Shown: positions 34,882 to 45,949 of the stretch, piece after piece | Layout of the letters: each line of letters begins with the position of its first letter | How positions within the stretch are numbered: the first letter of the stretch is position 1 | Source: Branchinecta lynchi | Taxonomy: Eukaryota > Arthropoda > Branchiopoda > Anostraca > Branchinectidae | Length of the DNA: 64,000 nucleotides | Assembly (NCBI GenBank): GCA_023053575.1 | Contig: JAKZAP010000010.1 | Span: 16,329,225 to 16,393,224, forward strand | Direction: 5' to 3' | The notes under the pieces: generated by a model | What the model saw: the letters and a program-made list of their open reading frames with translations, nothing else | The model's database searches: none | Told to the model about the DNA's origin: nothing | Program-made: the position numbers and the translations under genes

Positions 34882-36640
34882 TTAAATGAAACTGAACCAG
34901 GATAGTAGAGGTGATTAAGGTTGAAAATATATAACTTACCGAATCCGGCTCCGAGCATCCCATACCAATTGTGAACCAAGCTCCAAAAAAAAGAAAAAAC
35001 AGAATCCTGTAAAGAACAAACAAAATTCAAGGCAAAGTAAACTGAAAACATTAATACAAAAGAACAAAGTGGCGATGAACCTCGCACACTAAATAACCCC
35101 GCAACCAACTTAAGCACAAAATGTGGACTTGTAGTCCAAACAGAGAATTGTGACACATCACAACTCATCACTTAAAAAAGAAACTGTTGTAGCATGCCGC
35201 TCGCTCACTGGACAAACCAACAAATGAAGAAAAACAGTAAAAATACTCTTAAATTCACCATCAACCGACAGCCATCGATGCTACCTCACATAGTTCCGGG
35301 ATAAGCCCATCAACACTGTATCTGACGGAATTTTCATTGCCACGGTCAACCTGGATATAAGGCGGATCCATCTTTACGTTAGCAATATTTATTCACAAGA
35401 CATGGAGAAATGAAACAGTTAGTCCCATGCAGATGAGACTGATCTGATATCCAGCGGCGTCATTTGCTGGGGGGGGGGGGGGGCTTACCCTTCCAAGGGG
35501 GCCCAGAGATACCAAGCAAAAACAGAAAATAAGCAGAAAAAATCAGTTTCTTATGAGAATTGATGTTGATGATCATGATTTTAATGTATGACCCATCAAA
35601 ATAAACACAAGGCACGAAGACGGAATAAATAATAAGGAAAAAAGAGAAAAAAATAACTTTTAACATACAACTAAACCAAGAGGGTTTTCCAGTCGTGATC
35701 AATAATTGTGACATTTGGTTGCGTCATATCAGCTGACCAAGGTCACTAATGAAAACTGAACCTTAATAATCCGACCCTGAAGAACATGAAGAGTGACATT
35801 ATCGTTGTAACATGACATCGATTGTCACTTTTCCTGCATAGCTGAGCACCCCTTTGGAAATTCAGGTGGGGGCACACCCCGAAAAAGCACAAAAAAGGGA
35901 AGGATGGGGAGAGGGTCACCATTTCCACTCGGTAGCTTTTCCACTTAAGCCCAGCTTGTTTACTTTATAAAATAGTAGAAAGGTTTTAAATATATGTTTA
36001 ACGTGGGTTGCAGCAAACAAATATGATCTGCTTCAGGTTTTTTGTCGGTTGGTCATTTTATTCGAAAAGGGTCACGTTGAAGCACCGTCAGGTGCCAGTT
36101 TTCAGTTGAATGTCTCAAAATTCTTGAAACTTTTCGCGACCAAACACTATGGGTTGATATATGATAGGATACCTGGCCCTTACTTTCATTTCTGATCCAA
36201 AATGGCACCCTGATCCTGAAGAATTACGAAAACTGCGGCGCTTTTTGTAGTACGCGCTGTTTACTGGACAAGTGCGTCATTTTGTTTGAGGTTTTGGGCG
36301 GAGCAGGCAGATGAAAAAAAAAATTGCCTGCGGCGGTCATTGGCATTTTGTTGCTACACAGTCGTTAGAAGCGCTGCGTTAACTACGCTCTCCAGTGAGT
36401 TCCTTTTCCTGTTATTAGACCATTCACCTTTACCTTTCACAAACTGGTTTCTTGAAATTTGCTTAGTTTACCGGATGGTGAAGTAAGTTTCTTGTTTTTA
36501 TTTCTAAACCGTTTAACTCTTCAGCTGTGAGGGATTTAGTATATTTTTCGATACCCCCCCCCCCCCCTTTCCCAATCATTCCACACCACCCCTGCGTCAC
36601 GGGCGAAAGGACGCCTCTGCTGATATCTCCGTTACCACAG
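34882..36640. other. LINE 5' flank and intergenic DNA
   Basis: A G tract of about 18 bases at 35470 and a C tract at 36555 mark further degenerate MITE-like sequence. Frames here show no domain. On the minus strand around 34,935-35,010 a TTCTTTACAG...GTAAGT pair could bound a small exon, but nothing coding supports it. Confidence 0.35.
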
Positions 36641-36875
36641 GACAATAACCTTCGAGCGAGTAACCCTACGTTTAAATTACACCTTCAAACGGGTTCGACC
36701 AAACAACTTTCCACGTGTTAGCCTACCCATAATCACACAGAGACCAGAACCTGAAAGCCAGACGTCGGATATTGAATGTTTTCAGTCACAGTACCGTTTG
36801 TGCTAGTGTTAAATTGTCAGTTTAGAACTGACCCTCGTCATCAGACAGGACGAAAATCTGTGCTAAAACGATGAG
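36640..36875 (+). promoter_or_regulatory. promoter/5' UTR block of fucosyltransferase 1
   Basis: This block matches 53300-53556 upstream of the second gene: ACAGGACAATAACCTT, AAACGGGTT-GAC, AACTTTCCACGT, TTTCAGTCACAGTA-CGTT-GTGCTAGTGTTA, TCAGTTTAGAACTGA (36817-36831), GACAGGACGAAAATCT, then ATGAG followed by GTGAGT. TCAGT resembles the arthropod Initiator. Conservation up to the donor, then loss of similarity, is what a duplicated promoter and first exon would give. Function is inferred. Confidence 0.6.
36871..36875 (+). CDS. inferred five-base first coding exon of fucosyltransferase 1
   Basis: ATGAG precedes a strong donor GTGAGT. Its phase (two spare bases) matches the acceptor at 41966. 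The same ATGAG-GTGAGT arrangement lies in the homologous block of gene 2. Confidence 0.55.
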
Positions 36876-39800
36876 GTGAGTCAGTAAAGGTTCAGTCGGT
36901 TCATTGAAGGGTTACTCTTAATGACTATAAGCCAGGCTTCACCTTCCAGATTCCCAGACGTCCGGGGCTTCCGCATAGTCGTAAGCCAATCCTTCCAGAT
37001 GTTCATGAGAATGATGACAGCTAATTTTGCTATTCTTCAAAATTTCATAGACGTCCCTTTCGTATTACAAATATCTCTTGCATCCGATTCACAACTGTCA
37101 ATCACTTTCCCTTTTCTTCCGACATTTGCGTATTTGTTCTATCTCTCGAATGGATTGCCTCTATGGTACCTTCTAGACATCCGGAATCTGGGGTGTCCAA
37201 CACCCGGACTTCCAGACGTTTTTGGCCTGGCTTTACCTTCCAGATCCGTCTCGACGAAAACGGCTGTCTGGAATCTGGAAGACAAATCTAGAAGGTGAAG
37301 CCTCGCTTTATCTCTCCATGCCGATGCAAAATCTCCGGCCTCTCCGGGTATCTAGCGGAAGAAAAGCAGAAGTGGTGTCACATATGCTTCCAAAGATCGC
37401 CGTGATTGGTTGACACAGGATTTGAGTCGTTGAGTTTGAGTCGTGACGGAGACGCTTACTCCTTCATCCTGAGGATTACTGGCGTGTTTTGGACTTAGTC
37501 CTATAGAGTATTCAAACCATTTTCCCGGTTTGCCAAACAACGATTACCAATGACGGAAACAGAAACTCTTCGTCTCGCCTTTTTTTGCACATTGCTTTTC
37601 TATCGGGAAACTATGCCACGGATAAACCTTACACTGTAAAAAGGATCTCCTACATCGGACTTTAGTGGTTGCACATCACAGACTTCGGTGATTTTTATTC
37701 CAAACTCGGAGAGTTAAAATCTGAATTCGGGGAGTTGAAACCCCAATTCGGAGAGTTGAAATCTGATACAGGATGAAAACGCTAGAATGCAAAATACTGC
37801 AGGTTAAGTTATCCTAATCTGCAGTATTTACATTCTAGCGTTTTAACCCTGTATCGGATTTTAACTCTCCGAATTCGGATTTTAATTGTCCAAATTCGGA
37901 ATAAAAGTTGCCAAATTCGGTTGATGTCTAACCACTACAGTCCGATTTAGGAGAGACTTTCTACAGTGTACCTACCAACAGAAATCGTGGCCTGATCGTG
38001 GCGATCGTTCAAGAGACGTGCAGGGTCGGGCGGTCCTGGACTAGAATTCCTGCTAGGATTTCCGAGATCAAGATCAATTCAACATAGATGAGTTGAGAAT
38101 AGTTCAACTTCATGATGAAAGAAGTAGGAAATCGACAAGGCCATTTTTTTCGTGTTTTGGTTCACTTTTTGAAGGAATGAAGTGGTGTTCTACTACAGGA
38201 GGGGTTAGTAAGTAAGTATTTATTCGTGAGTCAACCAAACGAGGTATTTCACTCTACAGTAGAGGTATGCTTATGTGAACAGTTACTTTAATGCGAACAG
38301 TGCAATTTTGGGCTAAATGGTAGAATGAAGATCCAAAATACCTATACAGGTGTTTTCAGATGCCCTTAATAACCTACTTTGGCTAACTGGTAGTTAGCTT
38401 TAGACACAGCAAAGTGCATGAAAATGACAAAGTCCACTGTCAACAAACGTTCACATAAGCATACCTCTACTGTATAATAATAATAATTTATTGGAAAAAG
38501 CCTAATACGGCCATACAACAGATTCCTGAAGCTCCAACAACAATTTACAACACTAAAAAGGAAACACGAACTATTTTCTCCTTTTCATTGCATTCAGAAC
38601 GAAAGAAACTACCTCACGGATTACACTTTTATTTGTCGACTTTAAGGTAAAAGAACACCACCAGCCATCCCAACTAAACCCAATGAAGGACGGTCTTGGC
38701 ACTGTCCTAGAGGGTTGCCAACTAAACTAAAACTATATGACATCAAAAAGAAAACAATAATGTAATCTTAAAGTCTCAAATGAAGAAAAATGATTACACA
38801 ACCAATGATCACCAACTACGGAATTTGTAATCTTATAGTTCTTTAAAAAAAAAACAATAACAAGGTTTCTAACATATTTATTACACACTACTAAATTCAA
38901 ACTGAAAGGAAAGCTAAGGCCTAGTTCAGATAAACACAAAGACAAAAACTTTCTCGAACCTCGAATTTACACAGCCTCGAGCCTCGCCTAAAAGGTTGGA
39001 AGGAAGTTTCAGTGATGCTAGTCCTAACAAGTTTCATCAAAATATCTCATTCCCTTCGAGAGTTATCGTGTTCACAGACGGACGGACAAACGGACAACTT
39101 TTGCGATGTCATAGGTACGTTTGGGGATCCCGAAAAGCGAAGGTCGGTGTTTGCCTTTTGACAAAAGCGCGAATTTGTCAAACAGTACTACACTGTAAAA
39201 AGTTTCTCCGAGTACGGATTAAAGTTAACTGCAGTATTTGCTACTGGGATTAACCTTACATCTACTGGGACAAGATTAATGCAAATTAGAAATAATGTCA
39301 TCTCAGTAGAAACAATATTAATCCCAGTAGCAAATACTGCAAGATTTTTTTTTTTACAGTGTAAGACCATTTTAGGAAAACGAGCGAAAAGGCGAACAAA
39401 AACACAATCAGTAATTAGAATCCGTTCCACCAGTCCTTTCTTCGTAATTAATCTAAATACTCCATGACTGCAATCTGACTTGGAATCACTTATAAACATA
39501 ACGACTCAAAACGGACTGAATAAAATTAGTCAGCAGAATTACGTTCATAGCGACATTTTCTTCCTGCTTGCAAGCGTATAAAGCTTGTCAGTCCAATAAG
39601 GGCCGAGGACCCTTGCTAAGAAGAGCTGAAATTTCACCGCAGGATATGGACAGTTTGAGGTATTTCTTATTTGATTACAGTTTTATAACAAGTAAGTTGA
39701 CGAATATCTTGAATTCTTGCATACATGATATCCTCAAGAAATTAAAATCCCGTGATGGTGGAATTTTATTTACTTACTTGGAGTTCTTGTCTATAGAGTT

Positions 39801-42800
39801 TTGTATTACGTTACTTTAAACTCGCACATAAACATAAGCGACGGTTGACATGTGATGTCCTCTCCAAACCATACAGACAACCGACGGGCGTAAGACTTTG
39901 TAATTCTTAATAGGAAATGGTTTTGGGCTATGAATGAATGAATGAATGAATTTATTGATACTCTCTATGGGACAAACCAACGCGGAAGAATCTAGCCACC
40001 TTACGCCCCCATATTTGTACTTCCAATTTTTTTCTAATATGTGATCGTATAACTTGATGGTCCTTTATATTCTTCATGGTATATACCTCGTATATACCTA
40101 GAAACATAGGGAAGTAAGGTATTGTTGCCCTGTGACTATTCGTTCTTCTTGGCTGGCACATAGCTTTCAGCTCATAGCTGCGAACATAGGCACATTATTT
40201 ATTTATTTCAAAATATAGCCAACTGCGGCTGCTACATAACAACTCATTTATATACACTAAGAAAACAAAAAAAAACAAATATGCTGAAGGCTCGAAGCCT
40301 CCAACAAACAAAGTACTCAATCAGGCATGATTCGCTACAGTTTCACCCACCAGTGCACGATAGAACGTATTGAAAGCTTCTCGAAAAGCGCATGGCCGGT
40401 ACGCAGGCAATTTGGGGAACCTGAGAAAAAATGCGAGTATGTGTTTTCTGGGATCCCCAAATGGAAGTGGAGGCATACCTATGACGTCGGAAAAGTTGTC
40501 CGTACGTCTGTCCGTCTGTGAGCACGATAACTTTCGAAGGGAATGGGTATTTTGATGCAATTTGATGTGAGGATCCTTTGGGCCTAGGGAAAGGTCGAGT
40601 TCGTAGATGGGCTCTGTACCCGTACATTTAGGGGTGGGGGGGGGAGAGGCAAATAAAATATTTTTAAACATCTAATGAGATAGTCGATTAAGGGGCAAGA
40701 AGACAAGCTGAACACGATTATGAAAACCATTTCCTCGCCGGACCAGTAGTTCGCCTGGAATCCGGCCAGAACTGGAAAGTTTGTTAGAAGTAAAAGTTTT
40801 ATTTGAAGTTGATCAGATGTTCGATTTAGAGGTAAGAAGACATGCTGAATAATTGTGTGATAATCATTTTCTAAGTAGTTTGCCCGGAATCCGGCCGAAA
40901 CCGGAAAAATTTGTTAAAAGCAAAACTTAGCGGTAAAGAGAGATGATGAATCCATATATATCAATCATTTTTTACCCCGACGTATAGTTCGGCTGGAATC
41001 CGACTGAATTATTTGAAGTTGATTAGATGTTCGATGTAGGGGTAAGGAGATACGCTGAGTTCGTTTTTGAGCTTTGTTTATCCGCCGGTAGTTCCGAAAT
41101 TCCGACGGACCGGAAAATTGGCATAAGTAAGGTATTCCTACCTTTCGGGTTTCTTCGAAATAGATATGACTTATAGTCATAGGGGTAAATACAAATAGCC
41201 ATTAGCTATTTGGCCTTTTTCTGTTTCTAAACCTTAATAGTAAAAATGTTCAAGGAGTCTGGCGAAGACAAGACCCAATCGAATATTGAATTTTTGGGAT
41301 CCCATCGAAACCTTTGGTCTTGTTGGTATGGTTTTTCAATAATTCTCTGTCTTTTTTCTCACACGGGTTGTGTCATCAGTTTTCTTGAAGAAAAAACTTC
41401 TTCTTGGATCATACCATCACGAATTCTTGGATGGGTAGACAACCTCAGCCTTTAACAGATAGCGAAAAAAAAGTGTTACTCTCGCAACACTTTATTCGAC
41501 GAAGTCGAACAATGGTTGCTGCACCCCTTCACGTTGCCCGCGGTCAACGTAGATCTAGTTTGTAATTTGTGCAGTCGGAATGTACAAACCAATCAACCAC
41601 AAGGTTTATTGGAAAGGTTGGTGAAGACCCACCCAAAAGTTACTACGCTGACCGTTCCAATCTTCTCGAAATAGTAACTATTTGCTTACCATGCTCAGAT
41701 GCGTAGTAAGCGTGGTAACTACGATCTCTGATGCGATAACCCAGTCGACGCCAAGAACCCGTGACGTCATGTGTAGCTACAACGGTAAGTAGGGTGAAAC
41801 ACAGCCGTAGTTTACGACCCTCTAAAGCGCCTTTGGTAACCTAACTATTGAGTCTTAAATTGAGAGGGATACAAATGGTGCAACACCTTATAAGCCTTGG
41901 TTTAGTGAAAGAAATGTAAATTGGTCAAAATCCAAGGAAAAACTGAACCTGTTCATTTTATTCCAGGATCATCAAATCAGTTCGGCATCTGTTCTTCTTC
42001 CTCACTCTCATAATCGGAGGTGGAATATTCCTTTACGACTCAAGCTTACCTTCGGAACTCTACTACCAAATACTAGAAAATCACAACACCACCCGTACAG
42101 TTGCCGGGACTATGGTAGAATACAAAAAGGAAGTGAATTACACGGGCGAAATGAAATATATCCTCTACTGGGCCCTCCAGGCAAACGCAATAAGAAGGCT
42201 TGGTGGAAACGGGTCCGAGCCGTTCGCTCATTGCCCGATCAATCAGTGTACCCTGACGAAAAATAGAACACTCATGCCCGTGGAAGACTATCCTGCCCTT
42301 ATGTTTAATTTGCGAGATATTACGTTTAAAGATTATCCTGAAAAGCGGAATGCATTTCAAAGATACATAATGTGGACTATAGAGGCCCCAGCGTATCCGT
42401 CTCTCGATAAAACAAACATCAAGGAGCTAGGCGGCGTGTTTAACTGGACCTTTACATTCCGTACCGATTCTGACATAATTGGGCCATATGGCTGGTTGGA
42501 ACCACTAGCGCCGCAATCGGATGCAATATACACAAAGGAGTTTCGAAGAAAACAAGTGCTGCTAGACGGCACGAATTACGCTTCAAATAGAACGAAGCTT
42601 GTAGCTTGGTACGTTTCACACTGTGGGGCGATAAATAAAAGAGACAAATACGCTGAGAAGCTGAAAAAATACGTGGAAGTGGACATCTATGGAGGATGCA
42701 GTAAGATAAAGTGTAAGAAGTGTGACGAACTGCTCAACACTTATAAGTTCTACCTTGCCTTTGAGAATTCAAACTGCGTGGATTATATTACTGAAAAGTT

Positions 42801-43158
42801 TTACCGAACATTCAAAGTGGGTGCGATTCCGATTGTTTATGGTGGCGCAGACTATTCAAAAGCAGCGCCCCCGCATTCCTATATCGACATTCGGAACTAC
42901 AAAACAGCCCGAGAGCTGGCAGATTACCTAAAATTGCTGGATGCTAATGACGAATTATACAATGAGTATTTCTGGTGGAGAAATTTATACAAAGGCTATT
43001 ACGAAATTAAAGACACGAGACAAGCGTTGTGTGGGTTATGCGCGAAACTCCACTTGGACAAAGAGCCAAAAACCTACGACAATCTCGAGCAGTTTTGGAA
43101 GATAGGGGGTAAATGCACTAAGCCAGAAAATAGTTCATTCCCCGTATGGAAAGAATAG
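36871..43158 (+). CDS. alpha-1,3-fucosyltransferase 1 (GT10), two-exon model
   Basis: The enzyme transfers fucose from GDP-fucose in alpha-1,3 linkage to N-acetylglucosamine of glycans in the Golgi. The model is join(36871..36875, 41967..43158), 398 residues. The microexon ATGAG leaves two bases, and the main exon starts with G, giving Met-Arg-Ile-Ile. A short cytoplasmic tail precedes the anchor LFFFLTLIIGGGIFLY, a stem, MKYILYW, CGAINKRDKYAEKL, YKFYLAFENSNC-DYITEKFYR, PIVYGGADY and PPHSYIDI, the GDP-fucose signature of GT10. Several N-glycosylation sequons are present. The 5.1 kb intron is filled with MITEs. The body is certain; the first exon is inferred from conservation with gene 2. Confidence 0.8.
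36931..37307. mobile_element. GGCTTCACCTTCCAGA MITE, copy 2
   Basis: Full-length relative of 23552-23925 with the same inverted ends and order, in fucosyltransferase 1 intron 1. Its right end reads CTAGAAGGTGAAGCCTCG. Confidence 0.85.
37632..37968. mobile_element. foldback CACTGTAAAAA element, 337 bp
   Basis: CACTGTAAAAAGGATCTCC and GGAGAGACTTTCTACAGTG are inverted and flanked by TA on each side. The whole element folds: TTTAACTCTCCGAATTCGG-type segments appear in both arms, and CTGCAGTATTT-type sequence lies at the centre. The terminal word is shared with 11400 and 39191, but the interior differs. Confidence 0.85.
38257..38472. mobile_element. pogo-like MITE, 216 bp
   Basis: A 24 bp inverted repeat starting CAGTAGAGGTATGCTTATG is flanked by TA (38255-38256, 38473-38474). 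The ends and TA duplication resemble pogo/Tigger-type Tc1/mariner elements. There is no coding content. Confidence 0.85.
38475..38950 (-). pseudogene. LINE 3' fragment, minus strand
   Basis: The 3' end reads CCAATAAATTATTATTATTA on the minus strand. Upstream of it is A/T-rich sequence with a degenerate frame. A pogo-like MITE is inserted exactly at this tail. Confidence 0.5.
38985..39150 (+). repeat. isolated copy of the conserved module
   Basis: TCATCAAAATATCTCATTCC, CGAGAGTTATCGTGTTCACAGAC and a GGACGGACAAACGGACAACT stretch, then GATGTCATAGGTACGTTTGG: the same order as the module at 26.7-26.85, 40.43-40.63 and 58.85-58.99 kb. Confidence 0.75.
39191..39361. mobile_element. TA-flanked CACTGTAAAAA MITE, copy 2
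   Basis: Ends CACTGTAAAAA and TTTTTTTTTACAGTG lie between TA dinucleotides (39189-39190, 39362-39363). The interior palindrome ATTTGCTACTGGGATTAA...TTAATCCCAGTAGCAAAT matches 11400-11538. Confidence 0.88.
39930..40260 (-). pseudogene. one or two LINE 3' ends, minus strand
   Basis: AATGAATGAATGAATTTATTG near 39930 is the reverse complement of a CATTCATTC-type LINE tail like that of the intact LINE at 31555. A second tail with TTATTTATTTATTTC follows at about 40195. The short frame beyond shows no certain motif. Confidence 0.5.
40430..41330 (+). repeat. conserved module plus ~135 bp units, full copy
   Basis: The order is: TGGGATCCCCAAA, GGACAACTTTTCCGAC complement, G tract, four or so ~135 bp units (CGCCTGGAATCCGGCC, AAAGTTTTATTTGAAGTTGAT, GTAAG-AGACATGCTGAA), then GGAGTCTGGCGAAGAC and ATCCCATCGAAACCTTTGG. 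The copy at 58845-59795 has the same order, which defines the family. Confidence 0.8.
41460..41575. repeat. GC-rich hairpin module, copy 2 (inverted)
   Basis: The reverse complement of this stretch matches 16205-16300: AAACTAGATCTACGTTG, GGGCAACGTGAAG and GTGTTGCGAGAGTAACAC. It lies in the fucosyltransferase 1 intron. Confidence 0.75.
41635..41815 (+). repeat. dispersed repeat shared with Tps intron 4
   Basis: AAAAGTTACTACGCTGACCG, CTCGAAATAGTAACTATTTGC, GCGTAGTA-GCGTGGTAACT and CGTGACGTCATGTGTAGC match 7440-7680 in order. It ends about 150 bp before the fucosyltransferase 1 main exon. Confidence 0.75.
41967..43158 (+). CDS. fucosyltransferase 1 main exon
   Basis: The acceptor TTTTATTCCAG ends at 41966. 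The open frame from there encodes the membrane anchor that an internal ATG start at 42112 would miss, and it aligns codon for codon with gene 2. The stop is TAG at 43156-43158. Catalytic motifs are intact and the C-terminal 90 residues are nearly identical to gene 2. Confidence 0.93.
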
Positions 43159-43368
43159 GAGGTGAAACCAGAGGCGGTCCAGTAATCGTTCTGGAGGATT
43201 TAATCAGGCCTATGTTTCGAGGCTGTTCCTTGTTCATTCCCGCACACTTACTAGTTTGAAAAAGTGAATGAAATGGGAAGCGTACGCAAACGCAGGACAA
43301 ACTGTTCCAAAATTACGATGGGTAATCTTCCACCATCCCATCCGATTTGTTTTGATTTGTGGCGGATT

Positions 43369-43374
43369 AATAAA
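43369..43374 (+). terminator. candidate poly(A) signal of fucosyltransferase 1
   Basis: AATAAA lies 211 bases after the stop codon, with no competing hexamer before it. Confidence 0.55.
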
Positions 43375-43518
43375 ACTCGCATCGCACGTTTCCAATGTTT
43401 TTGTAGCTAGGGTTTCGGCAAAGCTCAGTTGATAGCTTTCAGATGGGTAGATTGTACTTCAGTAGGTGAGAAACTATTTGCAATGTCCAGAAATCGTCAG
43501 CCAAGTCGTCAGCTTAAC

Positions 43519-43915
43519 CCAGAGATGGGCGGATCCTATCATGAAAGGATTCGAATTCGAATCGGAATCCGGGGCTAGGTACGAATCCGGTTCCGAATCC
43601 ACCATTTCATGCTGAGGGTTCGAATACGGAATCGAATAGGGATTTGAATCCGACCTTAACAAAAATTAATTCATGTACATAATGAATAGTTTAAAAATCA
43701 GAGGGGAAAAAAAGAAGCACTGATATCTAAGATAGATTACTGAGGATTGCTGGTGGTAAAGATAGAAAGTTGGGTTGCCTAAGCCGACTGTGTAAAAACT
43801 AGGAAACAGAAACTAGAAGGATGTAGTCTAGAAATTTGAGCGGGTTCGCCAGATTGAGGGTTTGGAATCTGAGTCCGAATCCGAATCCAGCCTGACAAGC
43901 AGAAGATTCGAAACA
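43519..43915. mobile_element. GGATTCGAATCC hAT-like element, copy 2 (degraded)
   Basis: It starts CAGAGATGGGCGGATCC and carries TCATGAAAGGATTCGAATTCG, like copy 1 read from its other end. It finishes around GCCTGACAAGCAGAAGATTCG. The far terminus and target duplication are not clear. Confidence 0.65.
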
Positions 43916-44017
43916 ATTTACATAACCGGTTTTTCCGATTGAAAAATTCTCGGAGACAACCGTCGACAGCGTGATACACATTGAAGGTAGCAAAACACGG
44001 TAAGTAAGAAAATCAGC

Positions 44018-44425
44018 GTGGTTTTGTTGGAGGGGTTAGAATGTACCGTGCGAAAATTGGGGTCTCCGGGTTTAGAAATGTATGGAGTGATGATGGAAGT
44101 AGGTTGCGTTAGTATTATAGGTAAGACATATCCTTTAAAGGACACCACCTCGCACTACTTAGTGCTACCGTTAGTGTTTGTTTCTGTGGCTGTGTGTGTT
44201 CCGGCTAGGTTGTACTTTCAAAACTGGTATGCCTTTGTGCACCACGCCTCCGAGCACGCGCGTGACATATCCCTAACCTTGCAAAACAAGGCTCCCAAAA
44301 TCCAAAATTTGTCAAGGAAGAAGAAGAACAATTACCACAGAACAGGGGCCTTCTTTTTGAGGATCAAGAAAATCAACAGGGGTCCAGCCCTTCCTCGTTT
44401 TAAGCGGCGGCTTGCCGCTGCTTAA
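44018..44425 (+). CDS. unrecognised 135-residue open frame with a possible membrane segment
   Basis: I do not recognise this frame. It has a hydrophobic stretch (HYLVLPLVFVSVAVCVPARLYF, about residues 45-66) and then a Lys/Arg-rich tail. The end overlaps a palindrome AAGCGGCGGCTTGCCGCTGCTT. It lies 0.9 kb after fucosyltransferase 1 among repeats and may be chance or an orphan exon. Confidence 0.22.
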   Translation: MVLLEGLECTVRKLGSPGLEMYGVMMEVGCVSIIGKTYPLKDTTSHYLVLPLVFVSVAVCVPARLYFQNWYAFVHHASEHARDISLTLQNKAPKIQNLSRKKKNNYHRTGAFFLRIKKINRGPALPRFKRRLAAA

Positions 44426-44534
44426 GCAAGACACTAGGACTCCACGAATAATACTGAGCTGGTAACCTACTTGGATAATGTAGCCAAATATTTGACAGTA
44501 GCCTATTTCTTTGAATAATTTGAAATCTCCCTTT

Positions 44535-45730
44535 TACGGCACTTGCCTTTCGGCCAAGTGCCATATACAGATCACTTTTCCGTCGGTCGCTCAGTCCGGT
44601 GATCGCGAGTTAGGAAACTTACAGATGTGCTAGGACGACGAAACTTGCCAGGCATCTGAGGGACCCGACCAAAATAACTTGGAAATGGTCACTTCCCACA
44701 TCCAACCATCGTGGGGGAGTGGAACGAGGGGGAATCCGGAATCTTCAGGTATATACAACTTTTGAACGTTTTTATCTGGATCTTAATAAAACTTGATATT
44801 TGGATAGACCTCGTGTCTCAAATGTCACACGTCAAGTGCGGACCGGATCCGGCGATTACGGGGGAAGCTGGGTGTGGTGACCGGACAGTATTGCCTGCGG
44901 GGGGAGTCCGAGGGGGGGGGGAGGGTCGTGAATTCCTGTAATGTACTTTCCGACGACGATAGAACGATGCTTGGTAGGCGTATAAGGCACTCGACCATAT
45001 TCACCCGATCCGACCATCGTGGGAGTAGAGGGAGGAGGAATCCGGAATCTTGATATGTGTCTAACTTTCGGACGGTGACCGGATCTTTATGAAACTTGAT
45101 TTTTGAAATGAACTCGTGTTTCAAAAGTCTCGTTTCCAGCCCTGACCGGATACGGGGGGGGGGCGGGAGGAACCGGAAATTTAGAACTGGACGGGATCCG
45201 GGCACTGTGGGAGGAGATGGAGGGTGTTACGGAATTCCAGTGATGGCGAGTGACCTTACTTTGAGATATGGTAGGACGATGAAATTTTATATTGCTGGCA
45301 CATTAGAGACCCGACGAACAGTGTGCAACGGGGTGAGGGAAAATCTGAAAACTGGAGGCATGCACAACTTTCGAACCGTTGATCAGATCTTAACGAACCT
45401 TGATAATTGGGGATCCTCATTTATGGCTCAAGGGTTTTGCTTACAAATTAATTCGTAGTCCCAAAGTGTGCCCACATCTTAGCCGCAAAGTGAAAAATAA
45501 AATCACCAAGGGATTATTTTCATGGTCAACAAAGGCCCATAATTATCATTACCTCAGGGGTTTTGCTGACAGAAGTACTCAACCGCAAAGTACAAAATAT
45601 CCAAACGATGGATTTTGATGATCCACAAGGGCCCATTCTAGCCTTCTAAAAGTGCAAAAAAAAAATATGACTAAACATTTTTGTGATGCACCACGTCCCA
45701 GACCGAGGTAACTGATCATTGTATCTGAAA
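44535..45730 (-). mobile_element. hairpin-ended modular repeat, copy C
   Basis: The end hairpin TACGGCACTTG (44535-44545) pairs with CAAGTGCCATA (44555-44565). Blocks read on the minus strand match copy A. G tracts here are the C tracts of plus copies. The left end is degraded. Confidence 0.65.
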
Positions 45731-45949
45731 AAGTCATCTCATTTTCATTATCACCAACAGAAGAGGTAGGAGTTTCTCAAATTGGTGGGAAAGAAGCTTA
45801 GCACTTGTCATGTTAGTGGCTATCAGTTTTTTTGTTGGGATGACTTCTAAAAGTGCAAATTCAGCAATTATCGCTTTTGCAAAGCAACCATAGTATCAGA
45901 TACCACGGTAACTGCAAAAATTACTAATTGCAGATTCTGTACCATGGTA

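Noticed and set aside
34863..35171. 102-residue minus-strand frame as LINE ORF1
   Set aside because: It has no zinc knuckle, RRM or coiled coil, and lies in what looks like LINE 5' flank.
41875..41966. ATG at 41875 with donor at 41916 as first exon of fucosyltransferase 1
   Set aside because: Phase fits by chance and gives a 51-base intron, but the sequence is not conserved as coding in gene 2.
42112..43158. Fucosyltransferase 1 starting at the internal ATG 42112
   Set aside because: It would remove the membrane anchor, which is open, in frame and homologous to that of gene 2.
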